Origin: Polyodon spathula
Lineage: Eukaryota > Chordata > Actinopteri > Acipenseriformes > Polyodontidae
Assembly: GCF_017654505.1 (NCBI RefSeq)
Contig: NC_054548.1
Span: forward strand, 23,608,870 to 23,672,869
Direction: 5' to 3'
DNA length: 64,000 bases
Each line of letters opens with the position of its first letter. The stretch's first letter is position 1. The notes beneath the pieces were generated by a model. The model searched no databases. It saw only the letters and a list, made by a program, of their open reading frames with translations, and was not told the DNA's origin. This document shows, one piece after another, positions 59,048 through 64,000 of the stretch. Made by a program: the position numbers and the translations under genes.

Positions 59048-62000
59048 CCAAGAAGTTATACAACCATTAAAAAAAAAAAAACATTAAAAAGAACTCTCCA
59101 GATCCATTAATGGTGACACTTACTGCATCTGTTTAGACATATCAGCACAGGCTGCATTCTGAAATTAGAGTGTGCGAAGTGCTAATTTAAACAATATCTT
59201 TTTTTTTTTTTTCTCAAATGCCACACTGGCATCAACTGCACCTCTGAATACAAGGCTTCTGTAACTTGAAAAAAGTTCAGGGCTGAAAATAAAACTCAAA
59301 TTGTTAGCCATACCTGGTTTTAGTATGCTATAAAAAATCAAAAACAAAACAAAGTAACTCTGCCATGTCACAAGCTCATGGGTGGATCCTGTACTTCTAA
59401 ATGTGTTAAAAATAGGAATTTCACTGTTTATACATTAAACTCGCACTAATCCAAACCCTGCTAGTCTGAATTGAATTGTTCATAGCAGATGTAGAAACCA
59501 AGCTTCAAAATCATTATTTTGTGATGAGTGTAAAACATATATAGCTGTCTCAGTGTTTAAGCAAAGGGTTAATACTGCTTTTTGATTTTAAATAAATCAA
59601 AAAGATATAAACAAAGACTAGTTGTTAGTTTTGCATTTTTTTTTTTTTTTACTTTCATTCAAATGTATTCCCAGTGTGCAATTATCCTTAAACTCCAAGG
59701 GTTGAATCATCATTAGCTCAAAGTGCAGTGAGTCAGATGCAGCATGACTAGAATTCAAATAAAATCTCTCCATGCATTCCAAACACATCCTGCCTTTCAA
59801 ACTAATGAGAAAGTTATGAACAAGCAGCAGTGGAATAGCTAATTCACCATAAACAAACTGCTACAACCCAGGTGGGTTTCAAAATAGTCTGTTTAGAAAG
59901 TTGTTACAATGATTAAAATGTTATTGCTATCATTTGTTATTCCTGTTTTAGGTTATTAGTCAATCGACCAACAAAATGTGATCTTAATGTGGGGGCAGAT
60001 TATGAATAGTGCATGAGGGTGCAGTCCTATGATAGTTTTGGTACATTTGAGACAGGCAATATTGGCCTCTGTACTGAATATAGGGGCTCCCTTAATATTG
60101 AAGATGACTACATTTATGGGAACTCAGTATGCACTGAAAAAATTGGCCTTAAAGCAAGGCTTTACTGTATAACAGAGCATGAAGGTAGCATGTTTTATTT
60201 AGCTTCCTCCTACTGGTAGCTTTCAGAGATAATGTGCCTCAAGCTAAAAATCTGTACCCCCAAGTGGTAAAAACAGAAGACCATTTACGAACAACAAGAG
60301 GCCATTCGACCCTTCTACAGTAAGCTTGTCAATTCCCCAGTAGCTGACTGTTCTCAAAATATAGGATCCAAGCGATTATGCCTCAGCATGGCTAGGTACT
60401 CTCACCACAAAGTGTGCATGTGTAACAGATGTCAGAATACAGCAGCAGATCTGTTAACAAACCTCAGAATTACTAGCAGTGAGATACCCTCACAGGTATT
60501 GATATGGCACAGAGGTACTGAAAATTGCAATATTGGTCAACTTATGAAAACACTGTGGTAGCATTCTAAGAATGTTATAACACCCTATTGTTACTACTCT
60601 TGTCCTACCATTACCCCTTAATACAGATCCATGGCTCTTGGGGATCATTTGGTAGAGTATCCATTGCTGTCTGTCCAATTCATGCCAACAAAATCAAGAA
60701 GATAGTTAGCGTTTTATACCGTTAATACAGTAGCACTCCTTTATCATGCCAATAAGATAGTGAACCATCCAGGACACAATTTTCATTTTATCTGCCAACA
60801 TGCTTTCTAAATGTGTTTCTCTGTATTTCTTTATCACTGTAATTTGCCTTATGTGAGACAATTGACTGTTAAATACAGTAGTACTTAAAAGAGCCTTTCT
60901 CAATCCCCTGAATTTATTCAATGTATTCTTTAAAAAAATATGATAGATGATGTCACAATGCCACAAAGTTAAGGTGACATGACAAGTTCAGTAAAATTCT
61001 GGTCAAGCTAAATTTAGCCATTGTCCACACTGCAGCATTCTTATGGGATATTTTATTTCTGTAATATTCTTTCTGCTAGAGTTTATTCAGGGTAATATAA
61101 CTGTATACCAATGGTACTTTTTAAATCTTTCAGTAATGGCAAAGTTCCTTGGCTAGTTTTATACCGTGCTTTTTTTTTTTTTTGTCTCTTCTGCTAGTTT
61201 TTCTATGCCCATTTATTTCCTATGCTCATGAAAAAAGGACCCTTCCTGACCCATGTACTGTTGTTTCCAATGTGCAGTGTGACGTGTAAGGCTGTTGCTC
61301 AAATAAAAACAAGTTCCATGCACATACAGTACTAGCCACCTAAATGCAAAATGCCATTGGCATTTTTGGCATCTTAACAAGTGGTGTCCTTATTTCCTTT
61401 TAATTCTACCTATCTGCAGAAAGTCATCTGTATTGTTCTGTTAAACTAGTCACTAAACTAGTTGGTATTGACCTTTCTGTTTCTGCTGTGAAGCGACATT
61501 TAGTTATGATTTTCTCGTTGTTAGCATTGAGGGCATACTGCTGTGAGAGGAATAAATCCAATATAGATTGCTTGGCCTTGTTTTTCCACTGTGCTGTAGA
61601 TTGTGTGACGGATATTGAATTTTTTTCTTTCCTAAATTGTTTTTAAAGGTATTAAAGCCTTCCACAGATAAGTGTGCATTTTGACTCAAAACTCACACAC
61701 CACAGTTAGGGCACACAAGAAATCCAAAACAAATATTTTGTCTTTATTTGATGTAATGACAATTGGCTTCTTTTGACACATGCCACAGCTTGAATTAATT
61801 TTGGATAGTTTGGTTTAGCTTGCATCATTATTTAACGCCTTTCCTGTTGCAAGGTTACTCTTTTGCTAACGTTAAACAGCAAATGACTAATTTGTGCCGT
61901 TTACCTGTGACCTTTCCTTAAATCGAGCGGAAACTTCAGTGACTAATAATCCTCCTTGATTCCGTGTGTAGTTTGCCAAACGACCCTTAATGTGTTTTTA

Positions 62001-63140
62001 TGTAAGTCATGCACAGATTGTCAGAAAGGTTATAAGCCCCACCCAGAAGCAGAGAAGGGATTTTCAGTACTGAATTGAAAACCCTAATGACAACCTGAAA
62101 AGAGAGGCACAAGGGCCAGTCTTCCAGCAAGCAACCGTAGCACTTCAGAAGCAATGTGCCTTATGCACTGCATTGACCTTTATGCAGTTTGAATGAAACA
62201 CATCTTAGTTTGATTTTGTCCACTTCCTGTCATTTAATTTCACCAGTCTTTGAGATCAAAATTGGCTACTGGCTGTAGAACATGTCAGTCAATATAGGAA
62301 GCTGATGGTTTGTTAATGACAGTAAAGGAGTTCAGTGGATGGGGACAATTTCACTTGCCAGGTGAAATGACCAAGACAATGCAAGACTGCCTGAATGCAA
62401 GGCTTGCAGAGACTTCTCTAACCTAGTGTAGTATCTTATGTCATGATTTAAAACATATCTGATATGACATAAGAACTGAATTTCACATAGAAGTACAGGT
62501 AAGATTTATGTGGTTATGTTGTTAGATACAGCCCCTTCTCAGGTGTTATTTTTGAGAGGCATGAAGAAGTACTCCTCCTGAATGAAAGTAAAAATAATAG
62601 AATACATTTATTCTTAACAATTTATTTACATCCTTCCAGCATTGATAGAATCAACAAACAGCTGCAACAAAATCTTCAGTCCTCGATATAGCATCCACAA
62701 CAGCGCCCTTCCTCTTTGTTGAATTTCTTTTGGATGCTGTGGTTTTAGGTGTACAGCACACCCAGACTAGAAGTGACTTTTTCTATTTTTTTTTTTTAAA
62801 CCAAATAGATTTGTACAAAATAAATAAAATCTGTAAAAAACTGTTTGTTGGTATCTTCTCCTTCCTGTTTCAGTGTCGCTCCTCTTCTCTTCAAGACAAG
62901 TTAAGTTCCGAGAGTGAGAGCACAATATGGAGCTGACCTGTATAGGAATTGATAAGCACAACAGTCCCCAGTTGACGATAATGCCCCAAGAACCAACAAA
63001 TGCCTCGACCAAATTCAATCACTATTAGACAAGCAGTTTCAAAACACGTGACACTCAGTGTAAGACAATAAAACAATATAATCATTCTAACCTGGGCTAT
63101 TCCCCCCAGAAAAACAGCTAGTTAACTCAGGTTAACGACT

Positions 63141-63141
<1 letters not shown>
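59047..63141. other. Unassigned DNA
   Basis: No gene recognised. Near 60285-60345 a stretch with GAGGCCATTCGACCC resembles a common fish interspersed repeat, but the match is too short to name. Remaining frames are short and featureless. Confidence 0.35.

Positions 63142-63184
<43 letters not shown>
63142..63184. repeat. Poly(C) run of 43 bases
   Basis: Uninterrupted C homopolymer, equivalent to a G-run on the minus strand. It is a candidate quadruplex/i-motif site or assembly artefact. Confidence 0.9.
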
Positions 63185-64000
63185 TATGAGAAAGCAAAAC
63201 CATATAGTTCCCTGCTCTTTCCACAATCTGCCAGCAGAGGGCTCACTGACAACACAAAAGATTCTTCTGGTGAGTCCAACTAAAAGTAATTTTTTCTAAT
63301 GGTGGGGCAGCGGGCGAATGGACAGACTCCCAACCAAGACTCTGGGATGTATTGACTTTACCTATGGGCCTCAGTTTGAGTGTGCCTTGCATGTCTCAAT
63401 GCCATCAAAATAATGTATTTCATACCAACTAAAAGAAAACATGGCCAAAGAAACCATAACACAAAATATATATTTCAATCTTTAATATAATCTCATTTGA
63501 TTTAGTATTTACATCTTATAAAAACAGTAGCAATACAGTAACAGGATTTATTATTTTTTATATAAATACAGTAATTCAAAGCTCAAGTTTCTCAGAAACA
63601 ATGTACAATCTTGCAAGGAAATCTCTGAAAGGGGATTGCAATTTACAAAATATCGACATTTTTTTCTTTTTAAACTAAATACGATGCTTGTTTGACTAGG
63701 AAGAAACCTTGTGCAGTTGTACTTGCTTCTGGTCCAAAGTCATATAGGAAGTCAGGTAGCCATAGCACTTAAGACACTGGGGAAAAAGATCCAAACCAAG
63801 ACACACAAGTTCAAATAAACTAAAATGGAACACTAACATAGGCACTTGTTTTTGAAGTTTCCATTGCTGTAGTATGGCAGAACTGTCAATTTTTACTGTA
63901 TACAAAATATATTCAAATAACCAGGCAGTTTAAAAATGTGGCATTCAACACTGCAGACCTGTATGTAGTGCCAAGAAAGATAACTCCACACAAGACAGTG
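63185..64000. other. Unassigned DNA
   Basis: No coding block or repeat terminus recognised to the end of the window. Confidence 0.4.

Noticed and set aside
60285..60345. Interspersed-repeat fragment with GAGGCCATTCGACCC
   Set aside because: I recall similar sequence in fish repeats, but about 60 bases is too short to classify without a search.

Overview
The window is AT-rich vertebrate DNA that looks like ray-finned fish sequence. It carries Tc1, hAT, piggyBac-like and Ty3/gypsy elements, a tRNA-derived SINE and a LINE relic. It also holds pseudogenes of two protein families that, from general knowledge, are strongly expanded in fish: an HTH plus integrase-core protein, and a G2E3-like HECT ligase. 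The LTR families make me think of an early-branching fish such as a sturgeon or paddlefish, but that is only an impression. I find no intact host gene. Almost every long open frame is mobile-element protein, a tandem-repeat artefact or chance.

Layout. From 1 to 12 kb: mostly unassigned DNA with a GA/TA microsatellite, a 410-bp MITE (3515-3924), a piggyBac-type MITE (4481-5090), a truncated hAT-like copy (7130-7987) and a dispersed repeat (8360-8680). From 12 to 20.5 kb: an integrase-core pseudogene on + (12015-13640, two exons), a head-to-head pair of Tc1 fragments with a SINE between them (14430-15490), and a nine-block HECT ligase pseudogene on - (15838-20406). The HECT relic is split by a solo LTR with perfect target duplications (16053-16821). 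From 20.7 to 22.2 kb: GC-rich DNA with 78-bp tandem repeats, one unit of which is split by another solo LTR (21041-21618).

From 24.9 to 27.5 kb: a second copy of the dispersed repeat, then a second hAT-like element (25357-27536) that contains a complete miniature LTR retrotransposon (26255-27377). From 28 to 38 kb: a 38-G run, a 1.6-kb TIR element (30170-31812), two more solo LTRs (32086-32802 and 34271-34652) and an inverted-repeat MITE (37773-38108). From 42.9 to 47.6 kb: a TIR pair encloses a decayed Ty3/gypsy element on - (43613-47301). From 52.6 to 54.7 kb: a broken LINE and an LTR-like block. From 55.5 to 59 kb: a second miniature LTR retrotransposon (55599-57257) and a dead Tc1 element (57331-58956), joined by TA arrays. 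The last 5 kb are mostly unassigned and include a 43-C run.

The recurring theme is nesting and cross-mobilisation. At least four LTR insertions have recognisable 5-bp duplications, and several sit inside older elements. Two miniature LTR families have no visible pol, yet each keeps a tRNA-Leu-like primer site, a polypurine tract and a short ORF containing 10-residue Pro/Glu-rich repeats. No CRISPR array, operon, rRNA or intact tRNA gene is visible, as expected for a vertebrate nuclear window.
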